Source of the DNA: Lentimicrobiaceae bacterium
GTDB lineage: Bacteria > Bacteroidota > Bacteroidia > Bacteroidales > JALOCA01
DNA length: 64,000 nucleotides
Assembly: GCA_023227965.1 (NCBI GenBank)
Contig: JALOCA010000013.1
Span: forward strand, 1 to 64,000
Reading direction: 5' to 3'
Shown here: positions 8,950 through 17,237 of the stretch, piece by piece
Position numbering within the stretch: position 1 is the first letter of the stretch
Layout of the letters: each line of letters opens with the position of its first letter
The notes under the pieces: model-generated
The model's database searches: none
Seen by the model: only the letters and a program-made list of their open reading frames with translations
Told to the model about the DNA's origin: nothing
Translations under genes and position numbers: made by a program

Positions 8950-10170
8950 ATGTTAGACACTGGTTCAACCGGGTTTATGCTGCTAGCTTGCAGCCTTGTA
9001 ATGCTAATGACCCCCGGCTTAGCATTCTTTTATGGTGGACTTGCTACCAAAAGAAATATCCTTGGCATCATGATCCAAAGTTTTGCTTCCTTAGGCTGGA
9101 CAACGGTATTGTGGTTTGCTTTTGGATACTCTCTATGTTTCAGCGGAGGCGAAGGTGGTATTTTTGGCAATTTCGATAAGGCATTTCTGAATGGTGTTTC
9201 CACCGATTCAATGTATTCTAATGGAAAAATACCTGAAATTGTGTTTATCGCTTACCAAATGATGTTTGCCATCATCACCCCGGCCCTTATCACCGGAGCC
9301 TTTGCAAATCGTGTTAATTTTAAGGCATACATGGTGTTCCTTACTGTTTGGCAGATTTTGGTTTACTATCCTTTTGTACACATGGTTTGGGGCGGTGGAT
9401 TACTTGCCCAGTGGGGAGTTCTTGATTTTGCAGGCGGAATCGTAGTTCATGCTACTGCAGGTTTTGCTGCTCTGGCCTCTGTTTTTTATGTTGGTGCACG
9501 TGTGGATAAAAATTCAACGCCTAACAGCATTCCGCTGGTAGCTATTGGTAGTGGATTACTATGGTTTGGCTGGTATGGTTTTAATGCAGGAAGCGAAGTG
9601 GCCGTGGACAAAATTACCTCTGTCGCCTTTTTAAATACCGACGTTGCTGCTTCTTTTGCCACAGTAGCATGGGTTGTGATAGAGTGGATACGCGAACGCA
9701 AGCCAAAATTTGTCGGCTTACTCACCGGATCCATCGCAGGTTTAGCCACCATCACTCCCTGTGCCGGTTACGTACCACTATGGGCGGCAGCACTTATTGG
9801 AACCATCGCAGGAATTGTATGTTACCTTGCCGTTCAGATGAAAAACCGCTTAAAATGGGATGATGCGTTGGATGTTTGGGGGGTACACGGAGTGGGTGGT
9901 TTCCTTGGAACTATTTTATTAGGTGTTTTTGCTTCCAGAACCATCAACCCTTCTTTAGTAACCGAAGGTTTATTCTTTGGAGAATCTTCGTTTTTCGTTA
10001 AAGAATTGATTGCAGTAGTGGTAGCAGCAGCTTATGCTTTTATCTTCACATATATAATGTTAATAGTCATAAATATGTTTACTCCGGTACGCGTTCCGAA
10101 AGAAATGGAAAAATCAGGTCTTGATGAAGGACTGCACGGGGAACGCGCATACGATGAAGGTGCTCTATAG
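8950..10170 (+). CDS. amt: Ammonium channel/transporter Amt
   Basis: A 406-residue polytopic membrane protein of the Amt/MEP/Rh family that moves ammonium across the inner membrane. Eleven hydrophobic segments are apparent. The twin pore histidines are present: His167 in VVHATAG and His313 in WGVHGVGG, with the conserved Asp in LDFAGG just before the first. The periplasmic gate phenylalanine region reads MFAIITPALITGAF. The protein begins directly at the first transmembrane helix without a separate signal peptide. A PII gene (glnK), the usual partner that plugs the channel, is not present on either side here. A strong terminator follows the gene. Confidence 0.95.
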   Translation: MLDTGSTGFMLLACSLVMLMTPGLAFFYGGLATKRNILGIMIQSFASLGWTTVLWFAFGYSLCFSGGEGGIFGNFDKAFLNGVSTDSMYSNGKIPEIVFIAYQMMFAIITPALITGAFANRVNFKAYMVFLTVWQILVYYPFVHMVWGGGLLAQWGVLDFAGGIVVHATAGFAALASVFYVGARVDKNSTPNSIPLVAIGSGLLWFGWYGFNAGSEVAVDKITSVAFLNTDVAASFATVAWVVIEWIRERKPKFVGLLTGSIAGLATITPCAGYVPLWAAALIGTIAGIVCYLAVQMKNRLKWDDALDVWGVHGVGGFLGTILLGVFASRTINPSLVTEGLFFGESSFFVKELIAVVVAAAYAFIFTYIMLIVINMFTPVRVPKEMEKSGLDEGLHGERAYDEGAL

Positions 10171-10206
10171 TTTTATAGTATTTTAGGTTGTTGTTTTGAT
10201 TTTTTA

Positions 10207-10239
10207 AAAAAGCTTCTGATTTATTCAGAGGCTTTTTTT
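10207..10239 (+). terminator. Intrinsic terminator after amt
   Basis: A 13-bp stem with one G-U wobble (10207-10219 with 10225-10237), loop TTTAT, and a T-run forming the 3' side. It ends the TorF-amt unit. Its loop and 3' arm overlap the predicted promoter of the next gene. Confidence 0.85.
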
Positions 10240-10241
10240 CT

Positions 10242-10249
10242 TATTTTTG
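10242..10249 (+). promoter_or_regulatory. -7 box of the thioredoxin-fold gene
   Basis: TATTTTTG fits TAnnTTTG and is 18 bp before the ATG at 10268. A TTTA at 10220-10223, 18 bp upstream, could serve as a degenerate -33 element. Confidence 0.5.
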
Positions 10250-10267
10250 CAGCTCAAACTTCATCAT

Positions 10268-10777
10268 ATGAAGAAGCTGATATTTACCACATTAATTTTA
10301 ATCAGTTTTTGTGGTTTTTCTCAAAATATGAATCAAAAAGTAATGGATTCAAAGAAAAATATTGAAATCCTCCTCGGCTACTGCAACCGCCAAGGCTTTT
10401 CCATCTGCCCTTTCGATAGTGCCTACCAGGCCGGATACCCATCCTATACTCCGGATGCTGCCGTATTAGAAGAAATCGCCCCTTTGCTTCCGGAAATTAC
10501 CATTACCATTGTGATGGGAACCTGGTGTGGCGATAGCAAAGATCAGGTTCCGCGATTTTATAAAATCCTGGATGCCTTGCAATTTGACGAATCAAAAGTA
10601 AGTTTGATTTGTGTGGACAGAGATAAAAAAGCCGGTTTCGTCTCTCTCGAAGACATGAATATTCAATTAGTCCCTACTTTTATCTTTTTCAGAAATGGAA
10701 AAGAACTGTGCCGCATAGTAGAAACGCCATCTGAAAGCTTAGAAAAGGATATGCTACGGGTACTTTCTGTTCAGTAA
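10268..10777 (+). CDS. Secreted thioredoxin-fold protein with a WCGDS active-site variant
   Basis: A 169-residue protein with a signal peptide (residues 1-18, cleavage near FSQ) and a thioredoxin-like fold. The active-site loop is TWCGDSKDQVPRF, with Trp86 and Cys87, so the second cysteine of the classical WCxxC is replaced by serine. The cis-proline region is LVPTFIFFRNG. With a single active-site cysteine it cannot form the usual dithiol, which suggests a monothiol or binding role rather than general disulfide reduction. The ATG at 10268 is chosen because the signal peptide begins there; the open frame extends back to a TTG at 10247 that lies inside the promoter -7 box. It seems to be monocistronic. 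Confidence 0.75.
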   Translation: MKKLIFTTLILISFCGFSQNMNQKVMDSKKNIEILLGYCNRQGFSICPFDSAYQAGYPSYTPDAAVLEEIAPLLPEITITIVMGTWCGDSKDQVPRFYKILDALQFDESKVSLICVDRDKKAGFVSLEDMNIQLVPTFIFFRNGKELCRIVETPSESLEKDMLRVLSVQ

Positions 10778-10846
10778 TATTACTTTTTGGAAACTATTTT
10801 TTGGAAAACTCAATCAACACAATTTTTTTAATTTTATCATTTTATA

Positions 10847-11722
10847 ATGCTGATATTTAAAACTATTAAAGAGATAAATGATTTTATCTCCCTTAAAAAA
10901 CGGGGACAAAAATCCATAGGATTGGTTCCAACTATGGGAGCTTTGCACCGGGGACACCTGTCGCTGATACAAAAGGCAAAAGAACAAAACGATGTGGTGG
11001 TTTGTAGCATTTTCGTCAATCCCATTCAGTTTAACAACCCTGAAGACCTGAAAAAATACCCAAGAACACCACAAGCCGACCAGGAACTGTTGGAAAAAGC
11101 AGGCTGCAATGCCATTTTTTCCCCGGATGAAAAAGAAATGTACCCGGAACCGGTTACTAAAGTATATGAAATGGGTGGATTAGAAAAAGTGATGGAAGGT
11201 GCTTTTCGCCCGGGACATTTCAACGGAGTTGGTGTGATCGTTCTAAAACTATTCGACATTATTCTTCCCAACAAAGCTTACTTTGGCGAAAAAGATTTCC
11301 AGCAACTTACCATAATAAAATATCTAACAAAGATTTATTCTTACCCGGTAACCATCGTCCCCTGCCCTATTGTAAGGGAAAACAACGGGTTGGCAATGAG
11401 TTCTCGAAATGCCCGTTTGACAGCCGGAGAAAAATCCATTGCACCACTTATCTACCAAACCTTGGTTAAAGCTAAAGGAATGTATGAAAATAACCAGGAG
11501 TACTATTCGGCAGACACTGTTAAAAAATGGGTTGTAGAAAATATTGAACAAAATAGCCCAATGAAAGTTGAATACTTTGAGCTTTCGGACATTGATACCC
11601 TCCAGCCAGTAAGTAACTGGACTTCTGATAATGGAATCATCGGATGTATTGCTGTTTATCTCGGAAATGTAAGGTTGATTGATAATATTGTTTTTATTCA
11701 TAATTTTGCATCATGCAAATAG
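10847..11722 (+). CDS. panC: Pantothenate synthetase
   Basis: Condenses pantoate and beta-alanine with ATP hydrolysis to give pantothenate, the precursor of coenzyme A. The 291-residue length is typical. Motifs of the family run in order: LVPTMGALHRGHLSL with the HxGH nucleotide-binding element, VVCSIFVNPIQFN, RPGHFNGV, GEKDFQQL and MSSRNARL. It starts at ATG 10847. Its last 10 bases overlap panD, the enzyme supplying beta-alanine, so the two steps are translationally coupled. The pair heads a run of five same-strand genes that continues to radA. Confidence 0.97.
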   Translation: MLIFKTIKEINDFISLKKRGQKSIGLVPTMGALHRGHLSLIQKAKEQNDVVVCSIFVNPIQFNNPEDLKKYPRTPQADQELLEKAGCNAIFSPDEKEMYPEPVTKVYEMGGLEKVMEGAFRPGHFNGVGVIVLKLFDIILPNKAYFGEKDFQQLTIIKYLTKIYSYPVTIVPCPIVRENNGLAMSSRNARLTAGEKSIAPLIYQTLVKAKGMYENNQEYYSADTVKKWVVENIEQNSPMKVEYFELSDIDTLQPVSNWTSDNGIIGCIAVYLGNVRLIDNIVFIHNFASCK

Positions 11723-12057
11723 AAGTTTTAAAATCCAAAATTCACCGGGCAACCGTAACCCAGGCTGATATTAATTATGTGGGGAGCATCGCCATTGATG
11801 AAGATTTGATTGAAGCTGCCAATCTCATTGAGTTTGAAAAGGTGCAGGTATTAAATATTAACAATGGAGAACGCTTTGAAACGTATATAATTAAAGACGA
11901 AAGAGGTTCCGGTGTGATTTCCATTAACGGAGCAGCAGCCCGTAAAGCGGCTCCGGGCGATTTGGTTATTATTGTATCATATGCATCTATGGATTTCGAA
12001 CTGGCTAAACAATTCAAACCTACTATAATATTTCCCAACGCACACAACAAATTATAA
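11713..12057 (+). CDS. panD: Aspartate 1-decarboxylase (pyruvoyl-dependent)
   Basis: Makes beta-alanine from aspartate for pantothenate synthesis. The 114-residue proenzyme has the self-cleavage site in YVGSI (Gly24-Ser25), where Ser becomes the pyruvoyl group. The core VLNINNGERFETYII, the GSGVISINGAAARKAAPGD segment and the VIIVSYA strand are characteristic. It starts inside the end of panC (10-bp overlap), and the next gene begins 4 bp after its stop. Confidence 0.96.
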   Translation: MQIEVLKSKIHRATVTQADINYVGSIAIDEDLIEAANLIEFEKVQVLNINNGERFETYIIKDERGSGVISINGAAARKAAPGDLVIIVSYASMDFELAKQFKPTIIFPNAHNKL

Positions 12058-12061
12058 ATTA

Positions 12062-13081
12062 TTGAAAAAGAAATTTTTTTCGATATTAAGGTTTACATTC
12101 TTCCTGGGAATCGGGATTTTTTTTATATGGTTATTCCTCAGAAACCTTACTTCTACTGAAAAACATGAAATAATTTATTCGCTTAAAAATGCAAATTATT
12201 TTTGGATTATTATTGTAGTTTTTATTGGTATCTTTAGCCATTACATACGGGCAATCCGCTGGAGAATGTTGTTGGAGCCATTGGGCTATCAACCCCGGAA
12301 AGCCAATGTTTTCTTTTCTGTATTTATCGGATATTTAGCCAATATGGTATTGCCACGGCTGGGAGAAGTAAGCCGCTGTGGAGTGCTTACCCGCTACGAA
12401 AAAATACCCTTCAACAAAGGTTTTGGTACCGTGATTACCGAAAGAGCCGTTGACATGGTAGTGTTTTTCCTGATATTTTTTGTAAATACTATTTTTCAGG
12501 CTTCAAGGTTATATTCCTATATCGAGCAAAAGGTATATCAGCCTTTTTCTGTAAAATTTAACCATGCAGCCGATTTTTCCGGGTCTATTAAAATAATTAT
12601 CTTTTCGGGCTTAATACTTCTTGTGGTATTGTTTTTCCTGTTCAGAAAAAAAATTATCTATTCCCGTTTTTATACTAAAATCAAAACGATGCTGTTAGGG
12701 TTTCTCGAAGGGATAAAATCCCTGATGGGCATAAAAAAACCCCGGCTTTTTATCTTTTATTCCTTGCTGATTTGGTTTTGCTACCTGCTGATGTCGTTTC
12801 TTGTATTCTTCGCCATGCCTGCCACGAAACAACTGGGTTTGGATGCAGGTATTTCCGTATTGATTTTTGGCACCATTGGTATTATGCTGGTACAGGGGGG
12901 TATAGGAATTTATCCTGCCATCGTTGCCGAAACATTGTTTATTTATGGTATTCCGGAAGTATCCGGCTATGCAATGGGTTGGTTGATATGGATTTCGCAA
13001 ACTATTACCATTTTAATTATCGGACCATTGTCCACCATTCTCTTGCCGATTTACAACAAACATAGCTATGGAAAAAATTGA
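12062..13081 (+). CDS. Flippase-like membrane protein, LPG_synthase_TM family
   Basis: A 339-residue integral membrane protein with about eight hydrophobic segments, belonging to the lysylphosphatidylglycerol synthase transmembrane family (PF03706, formerly UPF0104). The IRAIRWRMLLEPLG and VLPRLGEVSRCGVLTRYEKIPFNKGFGTVITERAVDM segments are the family's conserved parts (the second is quoted here only by its family-typical core EVSRC...ERAVD). These proteins lack the catalytic domain of MprF and are thought to act as lipid flippases. The start is a TTG, since the next ATG would remove the first helix; panD ends 4 bp before. Its 3' end overlaps hldE2 by 14 bp. The lipid handled is unknown. Confidence 0.82.
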   Translation: MKKKFFSILRFTFFLGIGIFFIWLFLRNLTSTEKHEIIYSLKNANYFWIIIVVFIGIFSHYIRAIRWRMLLEPLGYQPRKANVFFSVFIGYLANMVLPRLGEVSRCGVLTRYEKIPFNKGFGTVITERAVDMVVFFLIFFVNTIFQASRLYSYIEQKVYQPFSVKFNHAADFSGSIKIIIFSGLILLVVLFFLFRKKIIYSRFYTKIKTMLLGFLEGIKSLMGIKKPRLFIFYSLLIWFCYLLMSFLVFFAMPATKQLGLDAGISVLIFGTIGIMLVQGGIGIYPAIVAETLFIYGIPEVSGYAMGWLIWISQTITILIIGPLSTILLPIYNKHSYGKN

Positions 13082-13565
13082 AATCATTCGCTCGAAAATA
13101 CTGGATGCAGAAAGTCTCGACAGAAAATTAGCCTACTGGCGGTTTAAAGAACAGAAAATTGTCTTCACCAATGGCTGTTTCGATTTGATACACCTTGGGC
13201 ATATTGATTACCTGGCAAAAGCAGCCGATTTTGGCAATATATTGTTTGTAGGTTTAAATACAGATAATTCTGTAAGAAAGTTGAAAGGCATACATCGCCC
13301 CATCAACAACCAGGAAGCTCGGGCGATGGCTCTGGCTTCACTGAGTTTTGTAACCGCCGTGATGCTTTTCGACCAGGATACCCCTTACGAACTGATAAAA
13401 AAAGTGCAACCAGATATTTTAGTTAAAGGCGCCGATTATGCTCCGGAAAAAATTGTGGGTTATGATATAGTGAAAGCCAAAAACGGCGAAATAATTACCA
13501 TTTCTCTTACCGAAGGTTATTCTACTACTGCCATTGAAGAAAAAATACGTAACTTGCAGCGCTAA
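13068..13565 (+). CDS. rfaE2: D-glycero-beta-D-manno-heptose 1-phosphate adenylyltransferase (single-domain RfaE2)
   Basis: A 165-residue nucleotidyltransferase corresponding to the C-terminal half of HldE. It activates heptose 1-phosphate to ADP-heptose for LPS inner core. The fold signature is KIVFTNGCFDLIHLGHIDYL with the HxGH motif, followed by GLNTDNSVRKLKG and the C-terminal STTAIEEKI. The kinase half is absent, so the organism must encode it elsewhere. The ATG lies 14 bp inside the upstream flippase-like gene. ADP-heptose connects functionally with kdtA and the acyltransferase further along this window. Confidence 0.9.
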   Translation: MEKIEIIRSKILDAESLDRKLAYWRFKEQKIVFTNGCFDLIHLGHIDYLAKAADFGNILFVGLNTDNSVRKLKGIHRPINNQEARAMALASLSFVTAVMLFDQDTPYELIKKVQPDILVKGADYAPEKIVGYDIVKAKNGEIITISLTEGYSTTAIEEKIRNLQR

Positions 13566-13576
13566 GTTGCATCGTT

Positions 13577-14941
13577 ATGCCAAAAGTAAAAACTGTATTT
13601 TTTTGTCAGAATTGTGGTGCTCAAACATCAAAATGGCTGGGCAGATGCCCTTCCTGTGGCGAATGGAACACTTTTGTAGAAGAAGTGGTTCAACGGGAAG
13701 AAAGCGGAACACATAAGCAAGCTTCGGCAAGGAATGCAGCCAAGCCACATCTGATCACTGAGATAAATTACGATGAAAACAAGCGAATAGCCAGCGGCGA
13801 CGACGAGTTAAACCGTGTGCTGGGTGGCGGAATTGTTCCCGGCTCCGTGATATTAATTGGAGGCGAACCAGGCATAGGCAAGTCAACGCTGATGCTCCAG
13901 GTTTTCCTGAAACTTAAAAAGTTAAAAACACTCTACATTTCCGGCGAGGAAAGCGAACAGCAGATTCGTATGCGTGCCGAAAGGATTGGAATGGATGGTG
14001 CATCCTGCTATATTCTTACTGAAACTTCGATGCAGCAAATTTTTCAGCATCTGGAAACACTGCAACCCGACCTGGTGGTAGTGGATTCTGTTCAAACGCT
14101 GCAAACAGAAGTTATTGATTCTTCTGCAGGAAGCATTTCGCAAATCCGCGAATGCACTGCAGAACTTCAACGTTTTGCCAAGCTTACTGGAACACCGGTT
14201 TTTCTTATCGGACATATTACCAAAGAAGGAGTTATTGCCGGGCCGAAAATCCTCGAACACATGGTGGATACCGTACTTCAGTTTGAAGGCGACCGGAATT
14301 ACGGTTACCGCATCCTGCGCTCGGTAAAAAACCGCTTCGGGTCCACCTCCGAATTAGGTATTTACGAAATGCTGAATTCTGGTATGCGACAGGTTTCCAA
14401 CCCTTCGGAAATCCTTCTCTCGCAACGCGACGAAAACCTGAGCGGCATTACTATCGCAGCCACGATTGAAGGAATGCGCCCGATGCTCATCGAAATACAG
14501 GCGTTGGTAAGTTCAGCAGCTTATGGCACTCCACAACGCTCCAGCACAGGATTTGACTACAGGAGATTGAACATGCTGCTTGCCGTTCTGGAAAAAAGAA
14601 GTGGGTTCAGACTTGGAGCAAAGGATGTGTTTCTGAACATTGCCGGTGGCATCCGTGTGGACGACCCGGCTATTGACCTGGCAGTGATAGCAGCCGTTTT
14701 ATCGTCGAGCGAAGATATTCCTATTGATCAGAAAACCTGTTTTGCTGCCGAAGTAGGACTTTCCGGTGAAATACGTTCGGTAAACCGTATTGAACAACGC
14801 ATTTCCGAAGCCGCAAAACTGGGTTTCGACAAAATTTTTATTTCCAAATATAATCAGAAGGGGATAGATAGAAGCAAATTCAGCATCGAAATAATTGCAT
14901 GTAGCAAGATAGAAAAGGTATTTGCCCGTTTATTCAGTTAA
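13577..14941 (+). CDS. radA: DNA repair protein RadA
   Basis: A 454-residue RecA-related ATPase that helps branch migration in recombinational repair. The N-terminal zinc finger has the C-x2-C...C-x2-C pattern (CQNCGAQ, CPSCGEWN), Walker A is GEPGIGKST near residue 96-104, the RadA-specific KNRFGSTSE motif follows, and the C-terminal third is a Lon-protease-like domain (from about residue 300). Length and order match the family. It starts 11 bp after rfaE2 and ends the panC-to-radA run. A structured stretch follows the stop. Confidence 0.97.
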   Translation: MPKVKTVFFCQNCGAQTSKWLGRCPSCGEWNTFVEEVVQREESGTHKQASARNAAKPHLITEINYDENKRIASGDDELNRVLGGGIVPGSVILIGGEPGIGKSTLMLQVFLKLKKLKTLYISGEESEQQIRMRAERIGMDGASCYILTETSMQQIFQHLETLQPDLVVVDSVQTLQTEVIDSSAGSISQIRECTAELQRFAKLTGTPVFLIGHITKEGVIAGPKILEHMVDTVLQFEGDRNYGYRILRSVKNRFGSTSELGIYEMLNSGMRQVSNPSEILLSQRDENLSGITIAATIEGMRPMLIEIQALVSSAAYGTPQRSSTGFDYRRLNMLLAVLEKRSGFRLGAKDVFLNIAGGIRVDDPAIDLAVIAAVLSSSEDIPIDQKTCFAAEVGLSGEIRSVNRIEQRISEAAKLGFDKIFISKYNQKGIDRSKFSIEIIACSKIEKVFARLFS

Positions 14942-15362
14942 ACATTTTCTACGGCGGGTTAAATGTAAAGATTGCCCTATCCATGGTTTTAGCAATAGGA
15001 CTGTATATAATAAAGAATTACAGTTTTTATTATGCAATCTTTATTTTGGTAAGTAGCCGCACAGGAGTGTAAGGAGTGTAAAACAAGCTGTGTCATGGAA
15101 TTTTTAGTACTTTTGTTTATATTTCATCTGTTTTTTCTTAATACTTATCCGCATTGCATCGTAAGTTATATATTATTGTTCGCAGTGCTTTTCTCTATTT
15201 TATGAGAAGGCTGAAAAGGGATCAACAAATAATCAATGTAAATTTGCATCACCATTGTTTCATAAACTGTCAGCCAATCAAAGTCCTTGTCTGAACTCTT
15301 AATTTTAAAAAAAATACATATCTTTGTCAATCCTTTTACTCATCCGTAAAAACCACACTGTC
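14942..15362 (+). other. Intergenic stretch with nested inverted repeats and -7-like boxes
   Basis: No supported gene in 421 bp. A perfect 10-bp inverted repeat (TAAAGATTGC at 14966-14975, GCAATCTTTA at 15034-15043) encloses two smaller repeats (CCTAT/ATAGG at 14976-14999 and CTGTA/TACAG at 15001-15023), which could fold as a three-way junction just after radA. TAnnTTTG matches occur at 15108-15115 and 15239-15246 without a start codon context, plus the one at 15319 that fits the amylase gene. Confidence 0.5.
15319..15326 (+). promoter_or_regulatory. Candidate -7 box of the amylase gene
   Basis: TATCTTTG fits TAnnTTTG, 36 bp before the amylase ATG. No TTTG at the -33 distance. Confidence 0.4.
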
Positions 15363-17234
15363 ATGAAAACCCTAAGGGGCAAAATTTTGCTCATTTTCTG
15401 TGTTTTATATTTTCAGTTGTTTTATGCTTTTGCGCAAAACGACAATAAAAATCCTATGCACATTGAACCTCCCAACTGGTGGGTGGGTATGAAAAACACC
15501 AGCCTGCAATTGCTTGTGCACGCAAAGGATATTTCTTCGGCAAAGGTAAGCCTCATCTACCCCGGAGTGGAATTAAAACAGGTTACAGCCGTTGAAAGTC
15601 CCAATTACCTTTTCCTTACCCTCAATATTTCCCCTTTAGCCAAAGCCGGCACCTTTCCTATCGAATTCAAAACCGGGAAAAAATCATCCATAATTTATAA
15701 TTACGAACTCAAAGCACGCAAAGCGGGTTCGGCTGAACGTACTGGATTCAACACTTCCGATGCCTTTTACCTGATAATGTCCGACAGATTCTGCAATGCC
15801 GACACTTCCAACGACAATATGCCCGGCATGACCGAAAAAGCCAACCGCAGCAACCCCGACGGCAGGCATGGCGGCGACCTCAAAGGCATCGAAAGCAAAC
15901 TCAGTTATATTTCCGACCTCGGATTTACCACCGTTTGGATGACTCCTTTCCTCGAAAACAACCAGAAAGTGTATTCTTATCACGGCTATTCGATAACCGA
16001 TTTCTACAAAACCGATCCCCGCTTCGGCACTAATGAAGATTTTTTTCACCTGGTAAATACCGCCCACAACTTGAAAATGAAAGTAGTAATGGATATGGTT
16101 TTCAACCATTGCGGAAGCTTTCATTGGTGGATAAACGACCTTCCGGCTAAAGACTGGATAAACCAATGGAATGAATTCACCCGTACAAACTATCACGCAA
16201 GCACTGTTATGGATTATCATGCTTCTGCAAACGACAGGGATAAAATGGTAAGAGGCTGGTTCGATAATACTATGCCCGACCTAAACCAAAACAACCCGTT
16301 AATGGCAACTTACCTTATCCAGAACACTATCTGGTGGGTTGAAGCTGCCGGACTTGATGGCATCAGAGTGGATACTTACCCTTACCCCTGCAAATATTTT
16401 ATGGCTACCTGGGCAAAAAGTGTGATGGACGAATATCCAAACCTGAATATCGTAGGTGAAGTATGGATGGCAAAAACTTCTTTGGTAGCATACTACCAGC
16501 AAGATGCTCCCAATAGGGATGGATACAATTCCCACCTTCCCTCCGTATTCGACTTCCCGATGTTTTATGCCATAGGAAGCGCTTTTAACGAAAACGAAAG
16601 CTGGGACAAAGGTCTTGTACAGTTATACGATGTACTTTCAGAAGATTTTCTTTATACCAATACCGATAACATTATAGTGTTTGCCAATAACCACGACACT
16701 GAAAGAGGTTTTTCCATCATGAAGGAGGACATCCGCAAATACAAAATGATGGTGGCTTTTCTGTTTACCATTCGCGGTATCCCACTGATGTATTACGGAG
16801 ATGAAATATTAATTACAGGTAAAAAAGACAAAGGCGATGGCGACATACGTAAAGATTTTCCTGGCGGTTGGGCTGACGACAAAATGAATGCCTTTAGTTC
16901 GTCGGGAAGAACAAATGAACAAAATGAAGCTTTCAATTATCTACAACGTATCGCTAAATGGAGAAGCAATAAAACCGTGGTTCAAAACGGTAAATTACTC
17001 CATTATCTTCCCGAAGATGGTATTTATGTGTATTTTCGCTATAATGACAACGAATCGGTAATGGTAGTATTAAACAACAACGAAAGCCCAAAGGACATTA
17101 AAACAGCCCGTTTTGCCGAAGGCATAAAAGATTTTACTAAGGCAAGGGATATTATTAATAATAAAAACATCGAAAATATCAGCACAATAAATATTCCGGC
17201 AAAATCAGCGTTAATTTTTGAATTGAAAAAGTAA
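15363..17234 (+). CDS. Secreted GH13 alpha-amylase / neopullulanase-type glycosidase
   Basis: A 623-residue enzyme that hydrolyses alpha-glucans such as starch or cyclodextrins. It has a signal peptide (residues 1-25, cleaved near AFAQ), an N-terminal Ig-like domain like that of cyclomaltodextrinases (about 26-120), and a GH13 barrel. The four conserved regions are visible: MDMVFNHCG, GIRVDTY with the nucleophile Asp, VGEVWM with the acid/base Glu, and FANNHDTER with the third acidic residue. A small beta domain ends the protein. The SusA-like architecture suggests a periplasmic or surface neopullulanase. No susCD pair or regulator is adjacent. ATG 15363 is used because the open frame to a TTG at 15324 would precede the signal peptide and overlap the -7 box. 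A GH25 gene follows after 3 bp. Confidence 0.92.
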   Translation: MKTLRGKILLIFCVLYFQLFYAFAQNDNKNPMHIEPPNWWVGMKNTSLQLLVHAKDISSAKVSLIYPGVELKQVTAVESPNYLFLTLNISPLAKAGTFPIEFKTGKKSSIIYNYELKARKAGSAERTGFNTSDAFYLIMSDRFCNADTSNDNMPGMTEKANRSNPDGRHGGDLKGIESKLSYISDLGFTTVWMTPFLENNQKVYSYHGYSITDFYKTDPRFGTNEDFFHLVNTAHNLKMKVVMDMVFNHCGSFHWWINDLPAKDWINQWNEFTRTNYHASTVMDYHASANDRDKMVRGWFDNTMPDLNQNNPLMATYLIQNTIWWVEAAGLDGIRVDTYPYPCKYFMATWAKSVMDEYPNLNIVGEVWMAKTSLVAYYQQDAPNRDGYNSHLPSVFDFPMFYAIGSAFNENESWDKGLVQLYDVLSEDFLYTNTDNIIVFANNHDTERGFSIMKEDIRKYKMMVAFLFTIRGIPLMYYGDEILITGKKDKGDGDIRKDFPGGWADDKMNAFSSSGRTNEQNEAFNYLQRIAKWRSNKTVVQNGKLLHYLPEDGIYVYFRYNDNESVMVVLNNNESPKDIKTARFAEGIKDFTKARDIINNKNIENISTINIPAKSALIFELKK

Positions 17235-17237
17235 GAA

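Noticed and set aside
15108..15246. Two TAnnTTTG boxes upstream of the amylase as real promoters
   Set aside because: No start codon or gene follows at a sensible distance except the amylase, which has a closer box at 15319.
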